In this document: positions 22,286 through 34,475 of the stretch, one piece after another
How positions within the stretch are numbered: position 1 is the stretch's first letter
Layout of the letters: each line of letters begins with the position of its first letter
Assembly (NCBI GenBank): GCA_014904845.1
Contig: MU119231.1
Coordinates: 248,001 to 312,000, forward strand
DNA from: Acephala macrosclerotiorum
Taxonomy: Eukaryota; Ascomycota; Leotiomycetes; Helotiales; Mollisiaceae
Direction: 5' to 3'
DNA length: 64,000 nucleotides
Made by a program: the position numbers and the translations under genes
The notes under the pieces: model-generated
Database searches by the model: none
Told to the model about the DNA's origin: nothing
Seen by the model: only the letters and a program-made list of their open reading frames with translations

Positions 22286-23345
22286 ATGTCCTCTTCAATG
22301 TCGGACTTCGAGAAGACAATCGAAATTGCACCGGACTCGAAATTCACATACTTCGACTCCAGAGCACCATCTTCAGGTCAGCCATACACGACATTCGTCT
22401 TTGTCCACGGAGCATTGTTCCACCATCGCAAGTACACTAACCCCGCTAGAAAGCTCTCATATTGACATACTTAGGTATCTAGACCGGAATGCTGTAAAAT
22501 GTCTCACCTGATGTCCGACTTCTCGCACCCTGTAGTCGAGGCTACAAATATGCCTCACCGTTCGCTGCCTCGGATTCAGCTCCCGAACAAATACGAATTT
22601 GCCTAGGGCATGATCTAGCTTCCATCGTCACAGGCTTTTCCTCCAAGCTCGACCTGCTATCACACCCGAAATTAAGGCTCAAATTACTTTCTTGGTCCGT
22701 CGGAGCAATGTCCCTCCTCTCTACCTACCAACTTCTCTATTCTGGTCAGCTTTCACCGGAAAACGAAGAAACGCTCAACATAAAGGTCACCGAGATAATC
22801 GCTGTTGAAGCGACTACAGAACTACTTCTCGGTCGACCAGCATTAACGTTCACAGCAAAGTATCACAAGGATCTAGAGAGTCTTGATCCGACAAGGATGT
22901 GGACGTGATCGATGCGTCAGGTCAAAGGAATCTATCACTACGAGCCCAAGGTTCTGGAAAATGTCAAGAACGGAATCCGAGATAAAACAACAGTGTATCC
23001 GATCAACGAATCTCTGGCTGATGATCCAGCTTTCATAGAGATAATCACTCTGATGATGGATGCTGCTCCATTGAGGTTTTATCAACAAGCGGCTACTCCT
23101 GAAAATGCAGAAGGACGAGCTTATACCAGGGAATGTGTCAAAGGGTTGTTAAAAAGTGGAGCAAGAATTGCGGTTCTCAGTACGAAGCACTGCGTACCTG
23201 ATTATCTGTAGGCATCGGCAGTGCTGATAAATGAATTCAAGGCACTGGACAAAAATGCGGGAAAGAAGGGGGGAGTGGAGCTGAGGTTCATTGAGGGAGA
23301 TATAACCACCTTATCAGTGTGACGGCACTGAAGGTATTGTGGTAG
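22286..23345 (+). pseudogene. Alpha/beta-hydrolase pseudogene
   Basis: From the ATG at 22286 the frame reads MSSSMSDFEKTIEIAPDSKF then TTFVFVHGALFHHR, an alpha/beta-hydrolase start with an HG oxyanion-hole motif. A possible intron follows (22430-22470). Then the frame changes and about 12 residues expected between RGYK and ASPFAASDS are missing. LLSWSVGAMSLL is the nucleophile elbow, with the usual first Gly replaced by Ser. The frame continues through GRPALTFTAKYHKDLESLDP to a TGA at 22906-22908, then GIYHYEPKVLENVKNGIRD to a TAG at 23209-23211. The catalytic-His end (NHLISVTALKVLW) is in another frame, ending at 23345. Several independent lesions make this a clear pseudogene. Confidence 0.88.
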
Positions 23346-23876
23346 AGTCTAACTCTATAGGAAATTGTATTTCACATGCTCATCACAATTTTTTGATAGT
23401 TTTTCGAGTAATTTCTTCTTCAAGAAGTGTCTGTTTCGAGGAGTGTCTATCTTGAACGATGTCTCTTTCGAGTGTCAATCCACGCTTGAGTTACTATGTT
23501 TTAGCGAATCTTGGGGGGAAGGGGGTTCAGGGAAGTAATCGCTAACACTTCAGGCTGTTAATCACGAAAAGTTTATCTTAGTGTATCCGCGCGGGAAGCC
23601 CCAGGGCTATACTTACCCCGCACTCGACCCCGCATTCTTTCGACGTTTCAAGCTTTCAATAACAAACACGTCCTTAGTACTCGAGTCACTTCACCACTAA
23701 TAAAGCTGAAAGGCGGGAGATTGGGAGCAGGTTGATTCGAATCATCTACTGTAGAAGCAGAATCTGCCGAACCCAACTTGTACGACTTTCGCCAGCATCG
23801 AGACCAGAATCTATCGTACAAATGAACTTATCGGTAGAGTAGGAGTCCCCGGTATCGAATACGAGTCATGCATCTC
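23346..23876. other. Intergenic
   Basis: Nothing supported. A short run around 23400-23480 repeats variants of TTTCGAGGAGTGTCT about three times. Confidence 0.35.
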
Positions 23877-25523
23877 CTACTTCTGAAGCCCAAGCGGTGG
23901 CTCATCTTCGCTGCTTCCAGCAACGCACTTTGCCTCTTCTTCCTTGTTCTTCTTTCCTCCGAGTAGATAGTCCTTTCCAAATATCGTCGCCAAGATTCCC
24001 TTAGGAACACTAACTGACTTCAATCCGTCGGACTCTCTCTTAACTTTATCCCACAGGCTGGGAAGTCCTTTCGCATGCCACTTCTCTCGCAGCTCATCGT
24101 ACTTCTCCTTATTGTATCCCGACCAGAACTCATTCTCAGTGTAGTAGTTCTGAGCGTACAACCACTTGAGACCCCCCAGCTCCTGTACCTTTCGCTCAAT
24201 GACGCGGTTAATGTCGATGAACTCATTGACGTTCTTGTCATTGTATACTTTTTCGCCAAGATTCGGTACACCCCATAAGCCAACATTGATGAGTGAGCTA
24301 GGCGCAATCGTCGGAGTCTCTTGGTCGTTTTGAGGAGGTGAGACATAGCCTTTGGCAGTATGTAGCGGCGCCTTCGACTCTCCCTTGATAGGACACAACC
24401 ACAATGGGTAAATCTTCAACTCCTTATCCACAAACTCCAAGAATTCCTCCGCGTTCTCCGCCGGAATAGCAGCGTCCTGGATAACGAACCTCTGTGATTG
24501 ACCGCTGTGATGCATAAGCTTGTACATTGTACGTGTTCTGAACATGCAGTCGAGGAGCCAGCGACTGAAGCGATTGAAAGACAAGGGTAAGGAATCCCAG
24601 CCGTAGCAGCCCATCCAGAAACTTCCTCGGTCGTATCGGAAGAGATAGTCGGAGATGGGGACGAGTTCAGTCATGGCGGGCTCTTTGTAGTCTTTGGAAT
24701 CTTCAAAGGGTGTAGCGATCTTGTCCTTCCAAAGACAGACGATGCAGTGGGTGTTGGTTGTATGCTTGGCTTTATTGTGAACGTGAAGACAAAACCAAGG
24801 ATCCATGGCTCGCGAAAAGCGGACGACCGGGAGATCAGATTCTGCATTATTATTGGGTGGCGTATGCTCTCTGAGGCGTCCTGCCATCACAATTCCAGAG
24901 TACGCGGAAAAGAGAATCCCGTCCAGAAACATGATTTTCTTCTCTTGGCGGAGGTTCTCCAGTGTATCAAGAGCATCCCGGACATTCGTAATAGGAATAT
25001 ATGTCATCTCCACGAAGGCACAGCTTGGTACCAGTTGGATCTCGAAGAGTGTCGTAACACCAAGTGTTCCCAACGCTCCAACAGAGCCATAGAAGAGATC
25101 GGGATTTTGGTCGGGAGAAGCTGTGGTGATCAATCCATTAGGGAGGATAATCTCGACCCAATTTACAATCCTATCAAAGCAACCAAATCTGAATGAAGAG
25201 CTCTCAGCAGCGGTACCCGCGAAACTACCTCCAACAGTGATACCGGTAAAATCTGGAACCACAGCAGGAATGAGGCCGTGGCGAAGGGTTTCTCGCACCA
25301 AAGCATCCATTGCAACATTCGATTGAATAATTGCAGTCTTGTTTGTCTCGCTGACCGAGAGGACGTGGGAGAGTGCGCTTGTGTCTATGACTTGTTCTGG
25401 GTTGAGGTTCATGGGACGTGTGCTGTTCGTCGATCCATGGTAGATTCGGAAAGGAATTTTTCGGGAGTTGAATGATTCGACCTTCTTTCGGATGGCGTCC
25501 ACTGCCTCTCGATGCTCCTCCAT
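23877..25523 (-). CDS. FAD-binding oxidoreductase, delta(24)-sterol reductase-like (548 aa)
   Basis: Single-exon gene with a clean ATG at 25523. The N-terminal half is a PCMH-type FAD-binding domain: VIDTSALSHVLSVSETNKTA, LIPAVVPDFTGITVGGSFAG (pyrophosphate-binding loop) and GCFDRIVNWVEIILPNG, with LFYGSVGALGTLGVTTLFE closing it. The C-terminal half has the WLCPIKGE, LINVGLWGVP and GGLKWLYAQNYYTENEFW blocks found in DHCR24/DIMINUTO-like enzymes. That family reduces the sterol side-chain C24 double bond with FAD and NADPH in plants and animals. Fungi making ergosterol do not need that step, so the substrate of such homologues is uncertain. No N-terminal membrane anchor is seen, and the C-terminus is a charged tail. 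Confidence 0.9.
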   Translation of the reverse strand: MEEHREAVDAIRKKVESFNSRKIPFRIYHGSTNSTRPMNLNPEQVIDTSALSHVLSVSETNKTAIIQSNVAMDALVRETLRHGLIPAVVPDFTGITVGGSFAGTAAESSSFRFGCFDRIVNWVEIILPNGLITTASPDQNPDLFYGSVGALGTLGVTTLFEIQLVPSCAFVEMTYIPITNVRDALDTLENLRQEKKIMFLDGILFSAYSGIVMAGRLREHTPPNNNAESDLPVVRFSRAMDPWFCLHVHNKAKHTTNTHCIVCLWKDKIATPFEDSKDYKEPAMTELVPISDYLFRYDRGSFWMGCYGWDSLPLSFNRFSRWLLDCMFRTRTMYKLMHHSGQSQRFVIQDAAIPAENAEEFLEFVDKELKIYPLWLCPIKGESKAPLHTAKGYVSPPQNDQETPTIAPSSLINVGLWGVPNLGEKVYNDKNVNEFIDINRVIERKVQELGGLKWLYAQNYYTENEFWSGYNKEKYDELREKWHAKGLPSLWDKVKRESDGLKSVSVPKGILATIFGKDYLLGGKKNKEEEAKCVAGSSEDEPPLGLQK

Positions 25524-26338
25524 TTTTGCGAAACTTCAAGTTGTGGAAGTCTCGAAATGCGCAAGTGTTGAGGAATTTGTTGTTGGAATATCCGAGCCTT
25601 CAGTTTGGCAAACCTCTCCGCCCCTCGCAAGGCGCAAGGCAGCCTACAACGCGCTGGGAATTTAGCGCGTGGTCGCCTAAAACTTTAGTGTTAGAGCCTA
25701 GAAAGCTGACCTTTACTCACTAATTTTAACGATCGAAGCTTGGAAACAATGACAAAACGGATCAGGAAGACATCCATAAATGATCGAGTCGACTTGCAGC
25801 CGCTGCAATCTACAGGGTAGCCAAGTATCGAGGTAAAATATCCCAGGAGTGGTAGGACTTTACCGTGTAGTCTCCAGATGTCTAATCGCGTCTCAATTGA
25901 CCGCTTCACCCACTGTGATGATCCAAGAAGGCCGATGAGGACAGAGATGCCCCTATAGCCTCTCGATCGCCGGACAACTCTTTTGCCTTCTCCTTTGTTT
26001 TGGGTGCCCACAAGAACATGTGTCTGCCCAATCACTGTATAGAATCCTTCAAAGCAGCTCTTTCATCACTTTCGTACGTCGGGATCGAAATGATATCCCT
26101 GACAAGACAAATAAATCAGAAAAGCTTACACAAGATGCAGTGAGTGAATGGTTCCGTTCTCAGGTAGTCTTGAGACGCAATTTTGTCTATACTCAGTTAA
26201 AAATGTATATCAGCAACCCAAGGAAAGCTTGCAACTATTTACAAGTAAACGAAAGGTTGCCAATTACAAGATTCTATCCATGCCATGCCAGAAACGCTCC
26301 AAACAACTCCAAACCACAACCAAGACTTATCATCTCAA
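25524..26338. other. Intergenic between two minus-strand genes
   Basis: Holds the promoter of the FAD oxidoreductase gene and the 3' flank of the tyrosinase gene. No other gene supported. Confidence 0.4.
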
Positions 26339-27759
26339 CTACTCATAAGTATAGCACAAGTTAGAAGCTTCGACATCCATGATGTCTCCGATCCTCACGT
26401 TGCTGCCGAAATGCTCATACTCTAATTCGTAGTCAAGAGTGATGTTCGTGTACGGAATGTCGCCGAAGAAGTTGAATGGGTAAGCGAACATGGTATCAGG
26501 ACCCATGATCTCGGTCTTACGCTCATTCCAGCACTCTCGTTGCCAGTTGTTCCATAGTCTATCTAAAGATGAATGGATGAACCAGAAGATGGGATCACCA
26601 GGCGAAGCCCACATATCAGCTTGGTCGCCTACTTGTCCACCGACACCGATGTGAAGACCGGCGTGGAGTCTCATGCCCGATACCTCGAAGCTGTAGCCTT
26701 GGATGTTGAGGTTGAGTTCTTGGAAGTTCTCGGAGGCCATGGCTGCTTCGTAGTTGGCGTCACTAAAGGCTTCGGAGACTAAGAGAGGGCTGAAGTCACG
26801 ACGCATGCAGTGAGGGTTGTAGGAGAGATCTAGACCCATTCCCATGTTGACTGTGTGGTTGGCGAATGGACCCACTGCAACACACCCTGCAGGTTATTAG
26901 CCAGAATGGCCAGAAGATGGGCCAATATGTGACTTACCTCCACCAGTTCGACCTGGGATTTCGGTAGGAGTGGTGACAGGGAACACTGCTGTGTCATTCA
27001 CGTACTCGATGTAAGGGCCATTTCCTGGTGAGAGAGTCAGCTATGTTCTCTTTCTCAAAGAGATGGTATAAGGGAATCTTACCTCCCATGCCATAGACAT
27101 CATCGAAGAGTGGTGACGCAGGATAACCCTCAATAGTGTTGTCTGCCAAGAGGTCCCACCATCTAAGAACAATCGTTAGTCAAATCGTTGACTGGACGCG
27201 GGGGCAACGGTGAGCTCACGGCTGGTAGCCCTTGTATCCGCAAGTGTTTCTCAGCTCGTCTTCCCAAAGCTTAAGTAACCAACGATGCCATCTAGAACAA
27301 TGAGTTAGGTCCAAGCGAACGGCTCGATAGTTGGCGCTTTGACTTACGGCAGAAATGGACCCTGTACGACATTGTTAGTTCTTGCCTTAGTATTGCTCGG
27401 GGATATTAAGACTTACGTTGAAATGCACATAGTCGGTTGAGTTGATGTGCAGTGCCAGGAAATCGTCGTAGCGAGTCTTTGCACCAGCGAAGAAATCGCC
27501 TGTCTGAGCAGGCAGCGCCATCAGACACTTGACAGCGCCGATGTATTCGAGCCTCTCAGCTTTGGAAAGTGTTCTCCTGTAAATTGGTAGGATCAGCACA
27601 TGACCTCGGGAAACAACTCAAAAAAGAAGCTATTACCAACCATTCTTTCCTGACTGCTAAGTCCTGACATGTGGTGCGCTCTTCGATTGGAGCAGCAACG
27701 ACAACAGTGGCACTAGTCAGCAACAGAAGTGCCAAGGAGAGGACCTGAGAAAACTGCAT
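26339..27759 (-). CDS. Secreted tyrosinase-domain (type-3 copper) protein (355 aa, 7 exons)
   Basis: Type-3 copper proteins oxidise phenols. Exons: 27759-27641, 27576-27417, 27361-27348 (14 nt), 27291-27220, 27162-27083, 27024-26938 and 26874-26339; all phases agree. Residues 1-22 are a signal peptide (MQFSQVLSLALLLLTSATVV, cut near VVAA-PI). CuA ligands sit in LALHINST, DYVHFN and PFLPWHRWLL. CuB ligands sit in RLHAGLHIGVGG (HxxxH) and DPIFWFIHSSLDRLW; the usual HH of the last motif is IH, but the ligand-position His is kept. There is no C-terminal lid domain, so it is a short form, as in several secreted fungal tyrosinases. Potential N-glycosylation sites are present (NHT, NIT). Whether it is a tyrosinase or only an o-diphenol oxidase cannot be told. 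Confidence 0.93.
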
Positions 27760-30055
27760 CTTGAGAGTGAAAAGATTGTGCTTTAACAATGAATCTGTTT
27801 CACAAGAAGCTTGGCAAGGTGTGAATCTTGGAAGAAGATGCAGGTGGCTGACAGGAGTGCAGAACAAAGATGCATGTGCTATGGCGAGACATATATACTG
27901 CCACATGGCACCTAGGGTTTGAACAGCTGCTTTAGATTGCGCTTCCTCTCCCCTCTTCAAACTAAACGGATTCGGATGCTGAAAATATTGGAATTGCAGA
28001 GGGGCAATAGTGCATGCAGAATTGCGGGGCTTTCACAAATACATGGATGCATATCTACGGGTCCAAATGAGTCTCGTACGCCTTAAAAGTTAAGACCAAT
28101 AGGAATTGGGGCGCACCCGCAGCATCGCTTGCGGTTAAAATATATATATATAGCAAATGACAATTCAAGAAACACATTGTGTAGCTTGTGAAAGAAGCCA
28201 AGATGCAGGCAGCAATGGAGCAGCTTCTGCTCCGCACACCTGCACAAAACTTGTGCTACACTCCAGCATTCCATGAAGCCTATGATGACTTGGCGTTGCC
28301 AGCCGGGATATTTGTCGAGCTTCAAGGTAACATGCCAAGATCTTTTGATCTTGTTCCTGGGAAATACGGCTTACCAGGTCGATCAGCTTCGAAATCTTTA
28401 TCCACGTAGAAGGAAATTCCACGATACGCCACCATGCGCGTTGGGTGGTGCGTTCATCTCACTTTCAGACTGCATCAAACCAATCTCATCCTTCCACTTC
28501 CGCGAGACAGCGCCGCCTCCTTCCGCAACCCCCACTCCCTTCCACGACAGCTACTCTCCGAAGAAGAAGAGTCTTTGCTTGGACCTCTTCTCAAGTTCCA
28601 CAAAGTCCAGATATATTCCTCATACGATATCGTTTCTAGTTGCCTGGGACGTTTCTTCCGGTAATGAAGTCGAAGTGTTTTTATTCGCCCGCATATGCCT
28701 CTGCGAGGAACCTCCTTCTCAGGGTCTGCCTTTAAGGTACCGAGTGGCCGAATGACGCCCTGCATTATCTGCAATAGCAAGCACTCGATATCATAACGCT
28801 TCGGTATAATGCCCATTAAAGAGCAACTCCCACTTCTGCAAAAAGGAACCCATCACTAATATACTTGGGGAAGTCACTCCTTCAAGTAAGGTTTTGCTGC
28901 AGCTTGTCCTCGGAGAAAAGCGAGCAGCCAAGCGGACGCCATCCCGAACTCTGGAATCCTCCCCAAATGGCACCTTGCGCCAATGGCGTTTGGTGACCGT
29001 GTAGTCGGTATCCACTTAGGCTTGGCGGGTCTGGGGTGAACTCTAACGGTCGAGCCCAGGGGTGGATCCGGGGCCGCTACCTCATCAAAGAGGAGTATTC
29101 CCGTTTGTTGCCTGACTCAAATGACCCATGTGCGTAGCCAAAGAACAACAAGCAGCAGCTTTGAAATTTTGGAACCGAAAACGGCTGATGTGACGCCTCA
29201 TTTTTCGGATTTCTTCAGTGAGCGGGTGTGCCCTTCAGCCCGAATGTGCTTGGTCCTCGCGGGCTTGGATTTCGGGATTGTCGGGGATTCCGTCTTCAAC
29301 AGAGCTGCAGGCGAAGGATCCTGTGAAAATATTTTGACACCGCGAGAAGAGGGTCTGTTCACACCGGATGCCTGCCGGTCAGGGGATGCTCGCTTAGCTG
29401 TTAATTGGCAAAGGAGAACCAATCAATATCTTCCCATAACGTGGACTCATCCGACTATTTTCTTGGCAAGTCTAGGTCTTGTCATGAAAGCTGAAGAAGG
29501 TGGTTCGTTTGAGTCGTCAAACGTTCTGTAAAACGCCCATGACGCGCAGAAACCGGTCTCTGGAATTCATCGGGAAGCTTCGATGCCGGGAGGTTCGCTC
29601 GAGAAGAATGCATCTTTGAAGTCTTTGGGATCAATCTTCGGAAGTAGTGTCTTCCATGCCTGATCTCGATTCCCTCGGCAATTATCGTATTTTCAAATTG
29701 TGCACATGCATGTTTCGAATTGATCTCAGCATCCAAGGAGGCACACATCCGGGTGTTACAGTAAAGTACCTCACGTAATGGTCGCCCCTTGTTGTGACGG
29801 CACAATTGACCAGGGAGAGACAAAAGCGACTCGCAAGGAAGATTCATCGCCGGTTTCTATCATGCTATGTTTGACGGCCATGGATCGCATTTTCGTTAGG
29901 GCTCCCTCGGTCATGAGGGTTGCCAATGTACAGAGATACACAAGGAGGTGACATATCCAAAGCACAAGTTACCGATCCCTTCCAACAACAGCCAAAATCC
30001 CATGAATTAGGCCAGCCCTCTTCATCTCTAGGGTACAGTGCTACTCACCCTCACT
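27760..30055. other. Long intergenic region
   Basis: About 2.3 kb. A short TA repeat lies near 28138-28151. Frames at 28273-28755, 28475-28816 (minus) and 29121-29531 are open, but their content is not recognisable. The 29121 frame has an ATG and 136 codons and is the only one I would check for transcripts. Promoters of the two flanking, divergent genes lie at the ends. Confidence 0.35.
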
Positions 30056-31651
30056 ATGGCGTCAAACTCGTCAACCTCCACGATCAACTACTGGGAGTCC
30101 CCAGAGTACAAGGGCGATAAAGTTCGCGATCTCAATGCAGCGTTGATCGCAATTACAACTGTGATCGTCGGTTTAAGGCTGTACACAAGAGGATTCATAT
30201 CTAAGACAACTGGACTTGACGATCTTCTCGCTTTCATCGCATACGTATGAAATTGCTGATCCTTCTCTTCTTGGGATAGAAGCTGACAAACTGCAGGCCT
30301 GCGTTGTAACACAATCCGCTCTGGATATTAGATGTGAGATCTCTCCAGACATCCAGCAGATGAGGGTTGGGATGAAAACTGACTTCTGCAAGCGGTCAAT
30401 TATGGCAGTGGCGCCCACATTCAATATGTTCCAGGAAATCTGGTGCCATTGTTCTTCTCGGTAAGAAACTTCTGAATGAGGAAGATGGGACGACAACAAC
30501 TAATCCGAATTTTGCTAATAATTAAACATCAGGCACTTGTCAACAATACACTACTCTACTTCGTTGGCACAGGCTTGGTTCGACTGTCAATTGTTGCATT
30601 TCTCCCCAGACTTGCGAAAGACTGTAAGTACTACGCTGCCTCTTCACGATGACTTTGCTAATCGATTGACAGTGAGCTCTCCATTCTTTCTAAAGGCAGT
30701 GTATGGGGTTGGATTTATCATCATTTGCCAGACATTGATCTGCTTCTTCTATCGCTTGACAGAATGTAAGCCCATCATGTAAGAACTCCGGGTCGCATTT
30801 TAAAGCAAAGAGACGTGCTGATAGAAGGTTGATACAGTGACATCTGGAAAGTCCCCACGACGCCTGGCTTGAACTGTGTGTCGGCTCAACAAGAACAAAA
30901 CAATCTGATTGCGCACCAAGCTATTGGCATCATTGTAGATTTCATGCTCTTTGCACTGCCAATTTGGGTTATCAACAGCAAGATGATGAGGTCCGCCAAG
31001 AAGATGCAGGTTATCGCTGTCTTCTCTGTGGGTCTGTTTGTTGTTATAACTGGAATTGTGCGCATGGTGTTTCTCAATACGTTGTTGTTCTTGGCAGACC
31101 CGTAAGTTCTTGCCCCGATGCTACTACTGAGTTTAGCTCCTTGGAAGCCATCACACTAACAAGACTTTTATCAACTCAGAACATTCGCGATGTCGACGAT
31201 TGGCCCATGGACAGATCTGGAGGGCCACGCAGGCCTATGGGTGGCCTCTTTCCCTGCCTTACAGCCTCTGATTCGCATGATGTCTTATAAACTCGGACTT
31301 CGCAGTGCCCTCGATAGTTATGGAAAGAGCAATGGCGGCGGGAAGAACAAGTCAAGCCATACAAACAACATCAATGGATCGAACAATTGGGCCAAAAATA
31401 CAGCCTCGCGGAAGAGCGGGTATGCGAAGAGCGGCAGTGGAATAGACCTCGACGATAATAGCGAGCGAGGAATCATAGCTGGAACGAACAAGAGCGACAT
31501 GGAGTTGAATAATATTAGCGCGGAGTCAGGACAAATCCATAAGAAGGTTGATTATAATGTGCAAGTCGAGGAAATGCCAAGAGGACACAACCAGGCGCAG
31601 GATTATGATGATTCTCGTCGGGTGCAAAATAAAAGTTGGGTGGATGTATGA
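30056..31651 (+). CDS. PTH11-like rhodopsin-domain integral membrane protein (408 aa, 7 exons)
   Basis: Exons 30056-30244, 30297-30333, 30393-30460, 30533-30623, 30673-30778, 30838-31101 and 31180-31651, all in phase. The fungal rhodopsin-domain (PTH11-related) order is visible: DLNAALIAITTVIVGLRLYT, RGFISKTTGLDDLLAFIAY, the GSGAHIQYVP loop, LVNNTLLYFVGTGLVRLSIV, FFLKAVYGVGFIIICQTLIC, then GLNCVSAQQEQN, AHQAIGIIVDFMLFALPIWV, KKMQVIAVFSVGLFVVITGI and a last helix near HAGLWVASFPALQPL. A hydrophilic Ser/Asn/Lys-rich cytoplasmic tail of about 120 residues ends the protein. No CFEM domain. Members are putative plasma-membrane receptors; ligand and role are unknown here. Confidence 0.9.
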
Positions 31652-33261
31652 GATGTTGTGATTCGATTCGGCGTTATCGGGGGATGCGGTTGGGGGCAAT
31701 TTCCTTTGCTTGAGGAGACACGCGAGCTCACAGTCATGTAAGCTCTGCCAATCATGGAAAGGGGGTGTATGAATAGTGAGAACTGATTTTTGGAGAATAT
31801 ATGTCTTATACGCTCAACATAATTAAGTACAACTTCGATCACAATGTTCGCCTGTGGTGGGCGCTAGCCTAGAGTCAGGGTCGCGGCGCAAGCGAGCAAA
31901 TGCGCAAGTATTGCAACTCAAATTGGAAAGAAACCAGCATTCGAAGTCATTTTAAGGTAGTCGTTTTAAAGTTTCGCTATCTATGCTAGGTCCAGGCAAT
32001 CAAGTGTATCTTTGCTTCTTTGAGTCGAGGGCATTTGAGGTCAAAGAGCCGTTTTGCAGGGCTCATCTCACCCTTTAAAGAGGGGGAGTCCACTTCCGTC
32101 CCACCCACCGCCGCTCGGGATGTTCAAGGTACTGGTACCTCGTTCCTCTAAGTCGAACCCAAATTCCACACGCTGCTGGCTGCGTATGTCTGATGCAGTG
32201 GCCTGGAATGGTGACTATTTGCAGGCCCGTGATGCTGGCCATCTGGGGCGAAGAGGAGCAAATCCAGCACGATCTCTACTAAAAGAGACTGGTCTGTTGC
32301 TTCAAGCATGCGATGCGATATCGATTGGTAATTCAGAGGAACGATGACTGAAATAGTGAGCATGAAGATGGAAGAAGGCATCACGAAGCAGTCGTGCAAC
32401 AGCGTATCCTTGGCAAATTTAGTAAGCGCAATTTTAGCGAGAAGGATCCGAAGCCGCTGTCGACAGCAGCGACGACAACAACTACCAAATTTTTCAAGTA
32501 GATCCAGAAATCAACTTCAAGATAAAGAAACTCTAACGAAAAAAATCTGAATTTTTTGCAGCTAATTTTCAAGTATCGGAATTTACAGGCAATAAAAACA
32601 AAAGCATGGCCAGATCAATTTGGTGACCTGGCTGTCAATATGACACCCCAGCTTCTCGACCAGTAAGCTTCCAAACGGGCGGTGTATCCCTACTCCATAC
32701 TGCGGTTGTAACATGTTAAGATACTGACATTTTGCCTATATCTAGGTTTGCTGGAAAAAAAACTGCTTATTTAGATCTATAAGGGGCGTTGTGATGTGGG
32801 CTCGAAAATGAGTACCAGGTCCACAGACGAGAACGCTACGCTTCTGCCCTCCGTTCTGATATATGCGGAGTCGCGTGAAGAAAATAGCATACGCGTTCGG
32901 TATATCAAATTCACAGCAAACACTCTTGTTCTGAACTTGTTGATCTTTCAAGTTTCTCCCGTAGCTTGGCCGCTTGAAAGATCTACCCGTTGACGTCAAA
33001 GTTGGCAGCCTTCCTATCCTTCGCTTCGCCCCATGCCGCATATATGACGATTGCCGTCTCTTGAGTCTGGGGTAATTTTGGCATACCATTCTCATCAAGT
33101 GCTAAGCTCAGACTGGTGCGGGCATCTTCGGACAGGTCTGATTGAGCAAGGGTAGTACAATTGCCAAGTTCAGAGATGCCTTTATGGAGAAAGTATATAA
33201 TCCCCAGTTCGATCGAGTACCTTACTCAACCGCACTTACAATTTTAGTGATCCATTCTAAA
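31652..33261. other. Intergenic
   Basis: About 1.6 kb with no supported gene; only short frames, and a poly-A-rich patch near 32520-32560. A TATA-like TATATAA at about 33195 precedes the GH43 pseudogene, so part of its promoter may survive. Confidence 0.35.
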
Positions 33262-34249
33262 ATGCTTTTCCTCCTCGTAGCGCTATCTGGCCTCATCTCC
33301 GGCGCAGTAGCTCAATCTCCCTTCCCCATCCTAATCACAGGCAACCACTCCACAATCCAAGATACGTGCCTCATCAAACGTACCTCGGACAACCTCTGCT
33401 TCCGCTTCTCCTTATTCGATGGCATCCAAACAGCCACCGCTCCAAGCCTTCTGGGACCATGGGAGAACATCGGGCCTACCTTTCCAGGCAAAACCTCCAA
33501 TGATCTCATCGCCCATTAGACACCCGATGTCCACTTCATCAAAGGACAATACTTTATGTATTACACGCAATATAACTTCTCTGTCGTCGGAGGAAAGCGC
33601 GATACCATTCTCGTCGCAACATCTCCCGACCTGCAACCCGGATCTTGGACCCACCAAGGAAATATCGGTCTACCTATCGCTTTTCTGAAATTATTCACGC
33701 ATCGACAATCTTATCCTCGATCCTCCAAACAATCCGTACTTGACATTCGGAAGCTATGCTTGGGGACTTTCGGTATGTGCATGAAGTCAGCTACGAACCC
33801 GATTCGCGTTGGAGCTGGTGATCCCGAGTTGCTCATTGCTGCGAAGCCGCTTCCCAGTAATCCGGTTCCTAACTGGCTTGAACAGAATCGAAGGTGAATT
33901 CCAGTACAAGAACGGAGACTATTTCTACATCTTTTACGCGAAGCGGAATTGTTGTCCTGCTTCCAATACTCCCGAAGAGGACGTATATCACGTTGAAGTA
34001 TGTCGTTCCGCATCCGTCACTTGTCCTTATCTTTCGAAAGATGGATTAAGATGCGATACCGTTGAAGGAGGAGGCGGAACGCAAGTTATTGCAGGGAATA
34101 CGGATAGGGTTGTATCCTCGCCTAGTAGGGTGGGAGTTTTCAATGACGTGGGAGGTGAGGGATTAGTGTTTCAGTATCAGTATCTGAACGCTAGCATCAG
34201 CTATGACTACCATTCCTTGCAGTGGGGGTTCAATAAGTTGGAGTTTTAG
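33262..34249 (+). pseudogene. Glycoside hydrolase family 43-like pseudogene
   Basis: Begins with an intact signal peptide (MLFLLVALSGLISGAVAQS). Blocks of a secreted GH43 five-blade enzyme follow: IQDTCLIKRTSDN, SLLGPWENIG, PDVHFIKGQYFMYYTQYN, TSPDLQPGSWTHQGNIGLP, ILDPPNNPYLTFGSYAWGL, EGEFQYKNGDYFYIFYAKRN and FNDVGGEGLVFQYQYLNAS. The first lesion is TAG at 33517-33519, followed by ACA; family members normally have Trp-Ala there (TGG GCA), so two G-to-A changes explain it. The frame then shifts near 33690 and again between 33770 and 33890. The upstream TATA-like box and signal peptide remain. GH43 enzymes of this type usually cleave arabinan or related plant cell-wall glycans. Confidence 0.87.
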
Positions 34250-34475
34250 GATGGGTGACCTGTTATTGTCGCTTGAAGGAAGGCTGAAGCAAGTCATCTC
34301 AATCCAATTTCATCAGAATTTGAACAACTGCAGCACATAATTTCCAAGAAGACTCTTTTTGCCTCACAAGGCGCGATATATTGTAGTCTTGAATCTGACG
34401 TACATGGCGCAAGGTCAGACAGCTTCTGTAGTCATGCATATCCTCTCCAAGTCTTTCATGTTTCCTCCTGATTTG

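Noticed and set aside
23390..23480. Three TTTCGAGGAGTGTCT-like short repeats
   Set aside because: Too few and too diverged to call an array.
28273..29531. Open frames of 113-160 codons between the tyrosinase and PTH11-like genes
   Set aside because: Overlapping on both strands with no domain; not supportable as genes without transcripts.
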